Assembly: GCA_030692355.1 (NCBI GenBank)
Contig: JAUYCF010000002.1
Location: 1-49,947, forward strand
Length of the DNA stretch: 49,947 nt
Direction of reading: 5' to 3'
DNA from: Thiobacillus sp.
GTDB lineage: Bacteria; Pseudomonadota; Gammaproteobacteria; Burkholderiales; Thiobacillaceae
This document shows, piece by piece, positions 26,817-37,057 of the stretch; positions within the stretch are counted from its first letter, which is position 1; each line of letters begins with the position of its first letter. The translations under genes and the position numbers were made by a program. The notes under the pieces were generated by a model. It saw only the letters and a list, made by a program, of their open reading frames with translations. It searched no databases and was not told the origin of the DNA.

Positions 26817-26966
26817 GCGTTGTCAGGGGGCGCTATTCGGGTCGCGGGGTAGGCGGAGTTTAGTGTACGGGCCGTGGTCGGGCGTGTTTAAGTAATCCAG
26901 GATAGATGGCGACTGAGCTAACATATAGGGCGTTACCCGCCCCCCTATATTTTTATTGGATTTCCA

Positions 26967-27371
26967 ATGCGTACACTTCAAGCTCTCATAGCAATTGCAG
27001 CAGTCAGCGTCAGCGTCCAGGGACTGGCCGCGAATACGGAAACACTGCCTTCTGGTGTGGTGGTGGCCCACATCAAGCCAGGTGAAGGCGCTTCGCCCAC
27101 GGCAGATAGCGCGGTCCGCGTGCATTACCGGGGAACACTGCCGAACGGAACCGAGTTCGATAGCTCGTATAAACGCAACGAGCCCGCTTCTTTCCCGTTG
27201 CGGGGTGTCATTCCTTGCTGGACCCAGGGTGTGCAGAAGATGAAGGTGGGTGGCAAAGCCAGGCTCACCTGTCCGGCAACTGCTGCGTATGGCGCACGGG
27301 GTGTTCCCGGCGTCATTCCGCCCAATACCGAATTGACCTTTGAAATCGAGTTGCTGGGCATCGAGCGTTGA
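26967..27371 (+). CDS. Periplasmic FKBP-type peptidyl-prolyl isomerase
   Basis: A 134-residue protein with a Sec signal peptide (residues 1-22, TLQALIAIAAVSVSVQGLAA) and one FKBP domain: VHYRGTLPNGTEFDSSY, then PCWTQGVQKMKVGGKARLTC, AAYGARGVPGVIPPN and LTFEIELLGI. The active-site aromatic/acidic residues (Y, D-S, W/G replacement at GVIPCW) are in place. It catalyses prolyl cis-trans isomerisation in the periplasm, like the C-domain of FkpA, but has no dimerisation domain. A pair of cysteines may form a disulfide. Confidence 0.9.
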   Translation: MRTLQALIAIAAVSVSVQGLAANTETLPSGVVVAHIKPGEGASPTADSAVRVHYRGTLPNGTEFDSSYKRNEPASFPLRGVIPCWTQGVQKMKVGGKARLTCPATAAYGARGVPGVIPPNTELTFEIELLGIER

Positions 27372-27404
27372 ACAGCGTCATCGGGTAGGTCAAGGCTTAA
27401 AGCC

Positions 27405-27650
27405 ATGCGGGAGACCCAGCCCAACAATCCACTCCACGGTGTCACGCTTGAACAGTTATTGAACGAACTGGTTTCGTTCCATGGCTGGGATGCGTTGGGG
27501 CGGAAAATCGAGATCCGCTGCTTCACCCATGACCCGAGCATTGCGTCGAGCCTCAAGTTTCTTCGCCGTACCCCGTGGGCACGGGAGCGCGTGGAATCGC
27601 TGTATATCGAAATGGCACAAGGCATTGGTGCCAGGCAGCCGAAATCGTGA
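27405..27650 (+). CDS. VF530-type DNA-binding protein (DUF2132)
   Basis: An 81-residue protein matching the VF530/DUF2132 family across its length: [53 protein letters not shown] and RVESLYI. The founding structure, from Vibrio fischeri, was reported as DNA-binding; biological function is unknown. It follows the FKBP gene by 33 bp and may be co-transcribed. The RES toxin remnant comes close to its 3' end on the other strand. Confidence 0.85.
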   Translation: MRETQPNNPLHGVTLEQLLNELVSFHGWDALGRKIEIRCFTHDPSIASSLKFLRRTPWARERVESLYIEMAQGIGARQPKS

Positions 27651-27822
27651 AAAAAGCGTAAACGTTCGAGTTACTGCGTTGATCTTCCAGCACGGCCTGC
27701 CGCTCGAGCGAACGGACCAGTTGATTGGTCGCCACCTGTTCCTGGCTTTCCACCAACCGGAGCACCACACCCGAGAGCTTGAGCGGTCTGGCATCTGCCA
27801 GGCAGGCGTCCCAGTCGACCAC
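27553..27822 (-). pseudogene. Truncated RES-domain toxin
   Basis: The first ~48 residues (27822-27679; WDACLADARPLKLSGVVLRL then VESQEQVATNQLV) match the N-terminus of RES toxins, NAD-degrading partners of Xre/MbcA antitoxins. After residue ~48 the frame runs into sequence antisense to the VF530 gene and loses all RES character, including the catalytic Arg/Glu/Ser positions. The GTG start abuts the antitoxin stop, the normal operon order. The toxin is therefore broken, with roughly 100 residues missing. Confidence 0.75.
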
Positions 27823-28182
27823 TTACAGCTTGCCCCGCATGGCATCCAGGTACTCCAGGACGGTGGTCAGGCCCTGCACGGTTTTGACCTGCTCGGCCGG
27901 GATGCCGCCGGTATGAAGGTTTTCGGTCTGCATCCAGTGCCGCATCTGTTGGGGATTGCCGCCCACCAGAACGTAGAGCGCGCGATAGCAGCGGATGAAC
28001 AGCAGGGCCAGTTCACCGGCCTTGCTGGCGGGATCGATGCGGCCGCGGCCGATGGCCGTGCGGTCCTTGCCGATGATTTCGCCCAGCTCGGCCTGATTCA
28101 AGCCCAGATGCTTGCCGGCATTGATCAGGGCTTCCGCCAGGACGCCGGCCTGGTCGACGTCTGGTGTGACTGCGAGGCTCAT
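27823..28182 (-). CDS. Xre/MbcA/ParS-type antitoxin
   Basis: A 119-residue protein from MSLAVTPDVDQ; a longer reading to 28218 runs into the operator region and is not chosen. The N-terminal helix-turn-helix (GLNQAELGEIIGKDRTAIGR) is followed by the DUF2384 toxin-binding domain (ALLFIRCYRALYVLVGGNPQ, then TGGIPAEQVKTVQGLTTVLEYLDAMRG in parts). It would neutralise a RES toxin and repress its own operon. The cognate toxin immediately downstream is truncated, so this is an orphan antitoxin. Confidence 0.88.
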   Translation of the reverse strand: MSLAVTPDVDQAGVLAEALINAGKHLGLNQAELGEIIGKDRTAIGRGRIDPASKAGELALLFIRCYRALYVLVGGNPQQMRHWMQTENLHTGGIPAEQVKTVQGLTTVLEYLDAMRGKL

Positions 28183-28207
28183 TTGAGGCTCCTTAACCTG
28201 GGGCAGG

Positions 28208-28253
28208 TATGTGTGCAATGCACATATTGGACAGTATTTGTGCTATTTGCACA
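28208..28253 (-). promoter_or_regulatory. Candidate antitoxin operators (two palindromes)
   Basis: TATGTGTGCAATGCACATA (28208-28226) and TGTGCTATTTGCACA (28239-28253) are palindromes sharing the half-site GTGC/GCAC, 12 bp apart, 26-71 bp upstream of the antitoxin ATG. Xre/MbcA antitoxins bind such paired palindromes to autoregulate. Use by this protein is inferred. Confidence 0.5.
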
Positions 28254-28580
28254 TCACAACCGCGTGCCGGCCGGATTGCCGGGCAAGAGCCGGGCTCGCT
28301 CTCCAAGGCATTCGTAGTCGCCCACCTGATATTCGCGGCAGACGGCTGGCCGGCGCGCGTAGATGGTGCATAACAGGGTGCTTCGATCGAGCGCCGCGCA
28401 CCAGCCGTCGTCAAGACGGCGCATCACCCACCCGCCCCACTGGTCCCGGGCGGTCAGCCTCTCCGGGACGTCGTCATCGCCCATCAGCAAAACTTCCAGC
28501 CTGCAACAGCAGGCTTCGCAGGTGGCGCACGAGATGGCCGGGCTGTCGCCGGTGACGTCGGGGTCGTTGGTTGCGTTCAT
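28254..28580 (-). CDS. YkgJ-type cysteine-cluster protein
   Basis: A 108-residue protein from MNATNDPDVTGD. It carries the CxxCxxCC pattern in SCATCEACCCRLEVLL and two more cysteines in DDGWCAALDRSTLLCTIYAR then PAVCREYQVGDYEC. The YkgJ/DUF YcgN-like family is thought to bind a metal, probably zinc or Fe-S; function is unknown. The longer reading in this frame overlaps the next gene's 3' end and has no family support. Nothing in the context defines a pathway. Confidence 0.8.
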   Translation of the reverse strand: MNATNDPDVTGDSPAISCATCEACCCRLEVLLMGDDDVPERLTARDQWGGWVMRRLDDGWCAALDRSTLLCTIYARRPAVCREYQVGDYECLGERARLLPGNPAGTRL

Positions 28581-28764
28581 GTTCGCATTGTCGCATTCGG
28601 GAAGCGGATCCCTGGACGCACGGCACTGGACGTGACAGGGTTTGCGTATTCGTCGAACGCGGCCAGAGGGGCGTCTGACGGCCGGGAACCGCGGCGCACG
28701 GTCAAGCCACGGGGAACGTATGCCCGCCGCGCAGGCCGCCTGCCGCGGTGCTCCGGATATTTCC

Positions 28765-31700
28765 CTATCCGCCGGACAAACCGGTGCCGCGCGCAAGCAC
28801 CAGCGAGCGTGCCGCGGTCGCCGGCAGCGGCGGCGAGAAAAGATACCCCTGCACCTTCCGGCAACCCAGTTCGACAAGGCGTTCGAGTTGTCCGTCGTTC
28901 TCCACGCCCTCGGCAATCACGCCCATTTTGAAGTTGCGGGCGATGGCGATGATGGTCGAAACCATTTCCGTGTCCTCGGTTCCGGGCGTCAGGCGGCTGA
29001 CGAAGGCACGGTCGATCTTCAGCGCATCGAAGGGGAAGTTCTGCAGGTAGCTCAGCGAGGAGTAGCCGGTGCCGAAGTCGTCGACATAGAGATGCAGTCC
29101 GCGCGCCTTGAGGTCGAGCAGGGTTTTGTTCGCCATTTCGCGATTGTGCACCAGCACGCTTTCGGTGATTTCCAGCGCGATGTAATGCGGATCGACGCCG
29201 GTCGCGGCAATCACCGCGTCGATCCGGTCCACCAGATCCGGTTGCAGAAACTGCTTGGCGGACAGGTTGATGCTCATATACAGGTCCGGCCGTTGCGGGA
29301 AGTTCGAGCGCCATTCCTGAAGCTGGCGGCAGGCTTCCGTCAGCACCCAGTGGCCGATGTCGTTGATGAGTCCGGTTTCCTCCGCCAGCGGGATGAACTC
29401 GATAGGCGAGACCAGGCCGCGTTCAGGATGCTCCCAGCGCACCAGCGCCTCGAAGCCGAGCACCTCGCCGCAGCTTGCCTCGACAATGGGCTGGTAATAC
29501 ACGCGCAATTCCGCGCGCTCCACCGCCCGGCGCAACTCGGATTCCAGCGTCAGTTGCGCCACGGCGCGCAGGTGCATGTGCTCGTCGAACAACACCGTCT
29601 GCCCCGTGCCCTGCGATTTGGCGCGGTACATCGCAGTGTCGGCGTCGCGCAGCAGATCGGGGGCATCGCAGCCATTCTGTGCGGCGATTGCAATACCGAT
29701 GCTCGCAGAGACAAATATCTCACGGCCTTCGAGCATGATCGGCGGCAGCAGCGCCGTGTGCAGCCGATCGGATACGCGTAGCGCATCGGCGGCTTCCGAC
29801 ACGTCTTCGAGCAGAATCGTGAACTCGTCGCCGCCCATGCGGGCAACCGTATCCTCCGGCCGCATGCAGACGCGGATACGCTCGCTCACCTCAAGCAGCA
29901 ACTGATCGCCCAGGGTATGGCCAAGGCTGTCATTGATCGTCTTGAAGCGGTCGATATCCAGATAAAGCACGGCGCAGCGCAACGCCGGATGACGTTCGCC
30001 GAAGCGCAGGCATTGTTCCAGGCGGTCCATGAACAAGCTCCGGTTCGGCATTTTGGTCAGGCCGTCGTGATAGGCGTGATGGCGCAACTGCTGCTCGGCC
30101 TGATGCCGCTGGATCATGCCGCCCACGGCATGGGCGGCGGCAGTGATGAACTGCACCTCCTCGGACGTCTGCTTGTGGTGGGCGTCCACATAGAGATTCA
30201 GCACGCCCAGCAGCGCCCCGTCGAACAGGATGGGGGCGCAATAGTGTCCGTGCGCCGACATGCCCGGGAAATGGATTTCGTGCCGCTCGTCGACACAATC
30301 GACGAACAGCAATTCGCGGGCCGCCGCCGCCCGTCCGCACAGACAATGGCCCATCTCGACCGTGGCGCAAGTCTGTTCGATGTCCGCCGACAATCCTTTT
30401 TTGGCGGCCATACGCAGGTTTCCGGATGCCGCGTCGGCCAGGAAGATGCTGCCGGAACCTTTCAGCGACAGCCAGGGCGTCGAGAGGATCAGTTCCAGCG
30501 CAAACTGCAAACGCTGCGCGAAGGGATCCTGGCGCATGGAGGTTTCCAGCAGCTCCGCCAGGACCCGCTGCGCATGGTAGTCACGATTGATCTTGTCCTC
30601 CGCCGTTTTGCGCTCGCTGATGTCGCGCACATAGGCGCTGAAGCACGGCGCACCGGCGGTGCTGATGCGTGCGATGGATATTTCAATGGGGAACTCGTGG
30701 CCGTCCCGGTGCAGGCCGACCAGTTCGACACGGCGGCCGATCAATACGGCCGCGCCATTCTCAAGGCTACGCTTCAGGCCCGCTGCGTGCTGGTCGTGAA
30801 AGCGTTGCGGGATGATGGTTTCCGAGAGCGAACGTCCCAGCGCCTCTTCGCGTGACCAGCCAAACGTCCGTTCGGCCTGGGAATTCCAGTCGATGATTTC
30901 GTTGTCGGCATTGATCGCGATGATGCCATCGAGGGAGGCGCCGAGAATCGCGCGCGTTCGATCCTCATGCTCCACCAGCGCATGGTGAACGGTTTCGCTC
31001 TCGTCAATTCGACGCCGCAATTGCCGGGCGCCGGCGCCGATACCGATCACGCCGAACAGCCAGAGTGCGCCGTGGCCGAGCCCCAGCGCGTTGATGCGCC
31101 GGTCGGCCGCCGCGTTGAGCGGGGCCAACGGCACCGACACGCTGACGCCGCCGGCGAGGTCGCCTTCCTGATAACCCTGCTGGACATGGCAAGCCAGGCA
31201 CCTCTGCCCCATCATCATCGGCCGGATCAGGCGCAGATAGGGGGCTCCTCCGGTCTCGTCGATGCCCGTGACCTCCTCGACACCCTGGCTGAACTGCACC
31301 AGCGCCCGGGCCTCCCATGGATCGGGCTGATTCTGGGGATTGATGGGATTGAGACCGCTCAGGTGGCCGCGAGCGCCGTCGCTCTTGTTGGCCAGCTCGT
31401 TGAACTGGCGCACCATCAGCGCCGGATTGATGAGGGTCAGCAAGCGGCCCGAGGGCGTGCGCACATCGCGCTCCGGCATGCTGGCCACATAGGGATCGGG
31501 GGGACTCTCCGGGGTGACAGGCACGTACACGCCGCCATGCCTGGTAGCCCAGTCGCGGAAAGCGAGATCCTTGAAGAAATTCGCCCGCAACTCGATTTGG
31601 GCCTGCTCGAGCACCAGCTCGCGCACCTGCGCGATATTCCAGAGCAGGGACATCACCGCCATCACGGTCCAGAACACTACCAGCACGATCGCCCATGGCA

Positions 31701-31767
31701 ACACGGACAATCCGATGGCACGTGCCACCGGGGTTCGACTGCCGCTATCCTCTACCCGTACATCCAT
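28765..31767 (-). CDS. Haem-type DUF3365-PAS-GAF sensor with GGDEF and EAL domains
   Basis: A 1000-residue membrane signalling protein. TM1 is at about 22-43, followed by a periplasmic DUF3365 (Tll0287-like) domain with a CLACH haem-attachment motif (C190, C193, H194), then TM2 about 228-248. In the cytoplasm: PAS (about 262-385), GAF (about 415-555, with cysteines in CLCGRA), GGDEF with intact GGDEF at 645-649 and an RxxD inhibitory site (RPED, 636-639), and EAL with EALVRWEH at 773 onward, DDFGTGYSS and the metal residues present. Both c-di-GMP synthesis and breakdown look possible. It likely links redox or gas/ligand sensing at the haem to c-di-GMP. It stands alone. Confidence 0.93.
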   Translation of the reverse strand: MDVRVEDSGSRTPVARAIGLSVLPWAIVLVVFWTVMAVMSLLWNIAQVRELVLEQAQIELRANFFKDLAFRDWATRHGGVYVPVTPESPPDPYVASMPERDVRTPSGRLLTLINPALMVRQFNELANKSDGARGHLSGLNPINPQNQPDPWEARALVQFSQGVEEVTGIDETGGAPYLRLIRPMMMGQRCLACHVQQGYQEGDLAGGVSVSVPLAPLNAAADRRINALGLGHGALWLFGVIGIGAGARQLRRRIDESETVHHALVEHEDRTRAILGASLDGIIAINADNEIIDWNSQAERTFGWSREEALGRSLSETIIPQRFHDQHAAGLKRSLENGAAVLIGRRVELVGLHRDGHEFPIEISIARISTAGAPCFSAYVRDISERKTAEDKINRDYHAQRVLAELLETSMRQDPFAQRLQFALELILSTPWLSLKGSGSIFLADAASGNLRMAAKKGLSADIEQTCATVEMGHCLCGRAAAARELLFVDCVDERHEIHFPGMSAHGHYCAPILFDGALLGVLNLYVDAHHKQTSEEVQFITAAAHAVGGMIQRHQAEQQLRHHAYHDGLTKMPNRSLFMDRLEQCLRFGERHPALRCAVLYLDIDRFKTINDSLGHTLGDQLLLEVSERIRVCMRPEDTVARMGGDEFTILLEDVSEAADALRVSDRLHTALLPPIMLEGREIFVSASIGIAIAAQNGCDAPDLLRDADTAMYRAKSQGTGQTVLFDEHMHLRAVAQLTLESELRRAVERAELRVYYQPIVEASCGEVLGFEALVRWEHPERGLVSPIEFIPLAEETGLINDIGHWVLTEACRQLQEWRSNFPQRPDLYMSINLSAKQFLQPDLVDRIDAVIAATGVDPHYIALEITESVLVHNREMANKTLLDLKARGLHLYVDDFGTGYSSLSYLQNFPFDALKIDRAFVSRLTPGTEDTEMVSTIIAIARNFKMGVIAEGVENDGQLERLVELGCRKVQGYLFSPPLPATAARSLVLARGTGLSGG

Positions 31768-31948
31768 AGCCTGTGTCCGAGCCCCTTAATTCAATTCGTA
31801 CCATAGCGACACAAACCCTGACAGCCTTAAGGAGCGCCGACTATTCTTCGCTGCGCTTGACGGCCATATCGACTAAACAAATACCGACTAAAGCCGTCCC
31901 GGTGCGTTTTGTCTAGGATGAAAGAGATCAATACAGAGGAAGGTCATC

Positions 31949-32575
31949 ATGATTTTTGCCAATCGCCACCAGGCCGCCGACCAGCTTGCCGCAGCCCTTG
32001 CTGCTTACAAGGGCCGGCATCCCCTGATTCTGGCCATCCCGCGCGGAGCCGTGCCGATGGGGCAGCGACTGGCCAAGGCGCTGGACGGCGATTTCGACGT
32101 GGTGCTGGTGCGCAAGCTGCGCGCGCCGTTCAATCCGGAATTCGCCCTCGGCTCGATCGATGAATCGGGCTGGACCTATATCGCGGACTACGCGGGATCG
32201 GCCGGTGGCACGCCGGCTTATCTGGAGCAGGAAAAGCAGGCCCAGCTGGCGACGATCCGCAAGCGGCGCGCGCAGTACACGCCGTTGCGGCCGCCGATCG
32301 ACCCGGCCGGGCGCATCGTGATCGTGGTGGACGACGGGCTGGCCACGGGGGCGACGATGATCTCTGCGCTGCATGCGCTGCGCGCCAGGAAACCGGCGCG
32401 CCTGATCTGCGCGGTGCCGGTGGCGCCGCCGGACACGCTGGAAAAGATCGGGGGGTATGCCGACGAAGTGGTGTGCCTGCAGGCGCCGCCGTTCTTTCAG
32501 GCGGTCGGGCAGTTTTATGCCGACTTTCCGCAGATCGACGACAGCGAAGTCGAAGCCATCCTCAAGCAGGCCTGA
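31949..32575 (+). CDS. Phosphoribosyltransferase-family protein
   Basis: A 208-residue protein with the PRPP-binding signature IVIVVDDGLATGATM and an N-terminal IPRGAVPMGQRLAKALDGDF. The hood region (TYIADYAGSAGG) is short. This type of PRTase (predicted, substrate unknown) is often next to or fused with a dienelactone-like hydrolase; here such a hydrolase lies at 37054, not adjacent. GAGGAAGG lies before the ATG. The stop is 3 bp from the stop of the convergent HlyD gene. Confidence 0.85.
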   Translation: MIFANRHQAADQLAAALAAYKGRHPLILAIPRGAVPMGQRLAKALDGDFDVVLVRKLRAPFNPEFALGSIDESGWTYIADYAGSAGGTPAYLEQEKQAQLATIRKRRAQYTPLRPPIDPAGRIVIVVDDGLATGATMISALHALRARKPARLICAVPVAPPDTLEKIGGYADEVVCLQAPPFFQAVGQFYADFPQIDDSEVEAILKQA

Positions 32576-32578
32576 GCT

Positions 32579-33772
32579 TCAGCGCGGCTTCACCCGCGTG
32601 CCGTCGCCGATCTTGTCGTCCGGGTGGCTGACCACGCGAGTGCCGGCATCCAGCCCGGACAGGATCTGCGTCGCAAGCCCTGCGCGCTGGCCGGTTTCGA
32701 CCGGGGTGAGACGGGCGCGGCCGCCTTCCACCACGAACACGGCCCAGCCTTCGTCTTCCCTGAACAGCGCGCTGGTCGGCAGCTGCAGCACGTCGTCGTC
32801 TTCCCACAGCACGAAGCGCGCCTCCACCCGGTAGCCGTCGCCGAGGGGCTGCCACGCCTCGCGCGGCGAAGTGAAGTCGACGATCACCCGCACCCGCTGC
32901 TCTTCGACGCCGAGCGCCGAGATCTTGGTGAAGCCGCTCGGCTCCACCACCCGCACCGTGCCCGGCACCGGCTGTTCGCCGCCCCAGCGGTCGAGGATGA
33001 CTTTGGCACCGGGGGCGATTTTCACCGCGTGGGTGGACAGCACCTCCACCTCGACCTCCAGGCTGTCGGGATTGCCGATTTCGAGCAGCGGCTGGCCGGC
33101 CGCCACTGCGCCCTCGCTTTCCTGCAGCAGCGCCAGCACGCGTGCCGCCACCGGTGCGCGCACCTGCAGCACATCGGCCGCGCCGCCGGCCTGCAGGCGG
33201 GCGGCGCTGGAGACGGCGGCGCGCGCCGTTTCCAGCTCGAAACGCGCCACCCTGACCGCGTGCGCCGCGGCCTGCCCGGCGGCACGGGCGCGGGTTTCCG
33301 CCGTGCGGGCGGTATCGAGCGCCTGTTCGGAGAGGAAGTTCGATTCGCGCAGGGATTCGGCGCGAGCGCGCTCCTGCTGCGCCAGCTGCGCGGCGGCGGC
33401 GGCGGCGCGGGCGTTTTCCTCGGCAACCGCCAGGGCGGCCTGCGCGGCGCTCGCCTGTGCCTGCGCCTGCGCGCGGGTGCGTGGGTCGAGCGCCACCGCG
33501 CGCGTGGGCTCGATCACCGCCAGCACCTGCCCGGCCGCGATGGCATCGCCCGCCTTGAGGCTGCTGCGGCGCACATAGCCGGTTACCGGCGCGGTCACCC
33601 GATAGCGCTCCATGACACGGGTCTTGCCCTCCTCTTCCACCGTCACCACGAGCGGTGCGCGCTTCACCTCGACCAGGTCGACCAGTATCGCGCGCGGCAT
33701 GAAGCCGTAGACGAGCCCAGCCGCCACCAGCGCCGCGGTGGCCAGCATTCCGATTTTTGCGCGTAGCTGCAT
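32579..33772 (-). CDS. HlyD/MacA-type periplasmic adaptor
   Basis: A 397-residue membrane-fusion protein. An N-terminal anchor (about 8-26) precedes a barrel-sandwich hybrid domain (SLKAGDAIAAGQVLAVIEPT), a long Ala-rich coiled-coil hairpin (about 100-190), and a beta-barrel/membrane-proximal part (VEPSGFTKISALGVEEQRVR). It connects the inner-membrane transporter to an outer-membrane channel. Its permease and ATPase are encoded immediately upstream in the same operon (13-bp gap). No outer-membrane factor gene is in the window. Substrate unknown. Confidence 0.88.
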   Translation of the reverse strand: MQLRAKIGMLATAALVAAGLVYGFMPRAILVDLVEVKRAPLVVTVEEEGKTRVMERYRVTAPVTGYVRRSSLKAGDAIAAGQVLAVIEPTRAVALDPRTRAQAQAQASAAQAALAVAEENARAAAAAAQLAQQERARAESLRESNFLSEQALDTARTAETRARAAGQAAAHAVRVARFELETARAAVSSAARLQAGGAADVLQVRAPVAARVLALLQESEGAVAAGQPLLEIGNPDSLEVEVEVLSTHAVKIAPGAKVILDRWGGEQPVPGTVRVVEPSGFTKISALGVEEQRVRVIVDFTSPREAWQPLGDGYRVEARFVLWEDDDVLQLPTSALFREDEGWAVFVVEGGRARLTPVETGQRAGLATQILSGLDAGTRVVSHPDDKIGDGTRVKPR

Positions 33773-33785
33773 TCTGTTGTCTGCC

Positions 33786-36155
33786 TTATTCGCGTGTTTT
33801 GAGGACCGCCACCAGGTCCAGCCGGCCGAGGCGCAACCACAGCAGCAGAGCGGACAGCAGCGCAGAAACGATGACCACCGCCGCGCCCATGGCGTAGTTT
33901 TCCGGTGTCAGCAAGAGCGGCAGGCGGTAGAGCTCGTTCTGGAACGCCACCACCAGGATGCCGACCAGACCGACGCCGACCACGAAGCCGACCGGGATTG
34001 CCGCCAGCGTCAGGAGCGCCAGCTCTCCCAGCAGGATATAGGCGATCTCGCCCTGGGTGAAGCCCAGCACCCGCAGGCTGGCGAGCTCGCGGCCGCGCTC
34101 CGAGAGCGCGATGCGCGCGCTGTTGTAGACCACGCCGAAACCGATGGCGCCGGCGAGCAATGTGGCCACCAGGTTGTAGAACAAAATGAACTCGCCGATG
34201 GTGGCGTAGAAGCTCTGGATTGCCGCCTTGTTGGCGACCATGCCGAGCACGCGCGGGCGCTCGTGCAGTTTTGCGTAGAGTTCGGCTTCCATGCCCGGCT
34301 CCACCGCCAGATAGGCGCCCGACACCGTGTTGCCCTCGCGCATCAGCGCGTTCAGCGATTCCTGCTGCATGTAGGCCGACACCCCGAGAAACTGTTTGGT
34401 GATGCCGAGCACCGGCACCTGCAGCACCGGGCGGCGGCCTTCCAGCACCTCCACCGTCAGCATGTCGCCCGGCTTCACGTGCAGGATCTTGTCGGCCAGG
34501 TGATCGGTCAGCACCACGCCGCCGGGCGGCACCGCCACTGGCTGCAGGCTGCTGTCTAGCGAGCGGTGCAGCTGGCCCTCCGGCTGGATGCCGAACAGCG
34601 CGGTGCGGTGCTGGTAATGCCGGAAGCGCAGGATCGCCGGCACGTCGCGAAAACCCTCCACGAAGTCGACCCCCGGCAGCGCGGCCAGCTCGTGCAGCGC
34701 GCGGCCCGAAGTGGGCTCGATGAAGGTGAGCGCCAGATCCTCGCGCGCGCCTTGGCGGAACTGCACGTCGACCATGAAATCGATCGCGCCCTTCTGGTAG
34801 TTGCCCACCATCATCAGGCCGCAGGCGCAGGCGATGCCCAGCACCGTCAGAAACGACTTCAGCGGACGCCGCTCGATATGGCGCAGGATCATCCGCGTCG
34901 GCGCGGAAAACCAGCGCTGCAGGCCGATGCGCTCGACCAGGGTGGCGCGGTAGGCCACCGGCATTTCCGGGCGCATGCCCTCGGCCGGCGGCAGCCGCAC
35001 CGCGCGCACGACCGAAAACAGCGTGCCGCTGACCGCCGCGACGGCGCTGATGCCGAGGGCGACCAGGATCACCCCGGCATCGAGCCGGTAGTCGAGGTAG
35101 GGAAAGCGGAAGGTCGTCTCCATGTAGACGTTGGAGAGCCCCTGGCCGAACCAGGCGCCGAGCGCAACCCCGGCCGCCACGCCCAGCACCGCCATCAGCA
35201 GCACCAGCTTGACGTAGTGCGCGCCGATCGCCGCATAGGAATAGCCGAAGGCCTTGAGGATGGCGATCTGGTCGCGCTGCAGCGCGATCAGCCGGCTCAG
35301 CACCACGTTGAGCAGGAAGGCGGCGACGCCTAAAAAGATGGCGGGGAATACCGTGGCCGTGGTCTGCAGCTGCTTCAGCTCCTCGGACAGAAAGCGGTTG
35401 GAGAACTGGGTCTTGCGCCCGTAGGCGCCGGTTCCGCCATAGGCACCGAGCACCGCGTCGACGCGGTCGATCACGTCCTGCTCGTGGGCGCCGCGCGCCA
35501 GCGTCAGGCTGACCTGATTGAAGGCGCCTTCCATGTTGTGGGCCGCGGCCAGCGCATTGCGCCCCATCCACAGCACGCCGTAGCGCTTGAAATCCGGGAA
35601 CATGGCGCCGGGTGCGATCTGGTAGACGTATTCCGGCGACACCGCGACGCCGACCACGGTGAGTTGCTTGCGCTTGCCGTTGATGATGGCGGCGAGCGTA
35701 TCGCCCGGCTGGAAACGGTGGGCGTCGGCGAAGGTGTCGGACAGCACCACCTCGTCCGTGCTCCACGGCTGCACCATGCGTCCGCGTTTGAGATGCAGCG
35801 CGTTGAGCAGCGGCTCGCCCTGGTCCGGCAGCGACAGCAGGAGGCCGGTGATGGGGTCGGAAAAGCCTGCCACCTCCAGCTTCACCCCGGCCCGCACCCG
35901 CGTCTCCAGCCGCTCCACCCCGGGCAGCGCAGCGAGGCGTTCGGCCACCGACCCGGGCGCGCGCTTGAGGCTGACGAACACCTCGGCGAAGCGATACTCG
36001 CCGTAGAAGCGGTCGCGCGTGGTGGTCAGCGAATCGTAGGTGGAAAGCGACATCACCAGGGTGGCGACGCCGCCCATGATCACCGCGGCGATCGCCAGCA
36101 CCTGGCCGCGCAGATGCCAGAGGTCACGCAGGAGCTTGCGGTCGAGGGCGCGCAT
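33786..36155 (-). CDS. ABC transporter permease (FtsX-like, two-domain)
   Basis: A 789-residue permease. TM1 is at about 13-35 ([20 protein letters not shown]). A large periplasmic domain precedes the first FtsX block (about 255-375, [20 protein letters not shown] and related helices). A second half repeats the pattern with its own anchor ([19 protein letters not shown]) and the second FtsX block (about 665-780). This duplicated architecture is typical of MacB/LolCE-like or DevC-type exporters of the periplasm. It pairs with the HlyD adaptor and the ATPase, 4 bp from the latter. Confidence 0.87.
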   Translation of the reverse strand: MRALDRKLLRDLWHLRGQVLAIAAVIMGGVATLVMSLSTYDSLTTTRDRFYGEYRFAEVFVSLKRAPGSVAERLAALPGVERLETRVRAGVKLEVAGFSDPITGLLLSLPDQGEPLLNALHLKRGRMVQPWSTDEVVLSDTFADAHRFQPGDTLAAIINGKRKQLTVVGVAVSPEYVYQIAPGAMFPDFKRYGVLWMGRNALAAAHNMEGAFNQVSLTLARGAHEQDVIDRVDAVLGAYGGTGAYGRKTQFSNRFLSEELKQLQTTATVFPAIFLGVAAFLLNVVLSRLIALQRDQIAILKAFGYSYAAIGAHYVKLVLLMAVLGVAAGVALGAWFGQGLSNVYMETTFRFPYLDYRLDAGVILVALGISAVAAVSGTLFSVVRAVRLPPAEGMRPEMPVAYRATLVERIGLQRWFSAPTRMILRHIERRPLKSFLTVLGIACACGLMMVGNYQKGAIDFMVDVQFRQGAREDLALTFIEPTSGRALHELAALPGVDFVEGFRDVPAILRFRHYQHRTALFGIQPEGQLHRSLDSSLQPVAVPPGGVVLTDHLADKILHVKPGDMLTVEVLEGRRPVLQVPVLGITKQFLGVSAYMQQESLNALMREGNTVSGAYLAVEPGMEAELYAKLHERPRVLGMVANKAAIQSFYATIGEFILFYNLVATLLAGAIGFGVVYNSARIALSERGRELASLRVLGFTQGEIAYILLGELALLTLAAIPVGFVVGVGLVGILVVAFQNELYRLPLLLTPENYAMGAAVVIVSALLSALLLWLRLGRLDLVAVLKTRE

Positions 36156-36159
36156 GGCT

Positions 36160-36888
<729 letters not shown>

Positions 36889-36941
36889 GATGCCACGGCT
36901 GATGGCGGCGGAGTAGGCGCCACGCCTGTAGGGGCGGCCCA

Positions 36942-37057
36942 CAACAGCACACCACCCCCTGTGGGAATTCCTGCAACAGCACCACCCCTTGTAGGGTGCC
37001 CTCGCCGCGATTTTGGGGCCGATGCAAACACCACGGCTTCGGGGCAGGCGACCCTAC
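36942..37057. repeat. Clustered direct and inverted repeats
   Basis: CAACAGCAC plus a degenerate CCACCCC(T)TGT(A)GG block occurs at 36942 and again at 36974. GTAGGGTGCCCTCGCC (36991-37006) pairs with GGGCAGGCGACCCTAC (37042-37057). The right arm reaches the stop codon of the hydrolase gene (37054-37056). This is a dispersed, REP-like insertion between two minus-strand operons. No gene is seen in 36889-37053. Confidence 0.5.
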
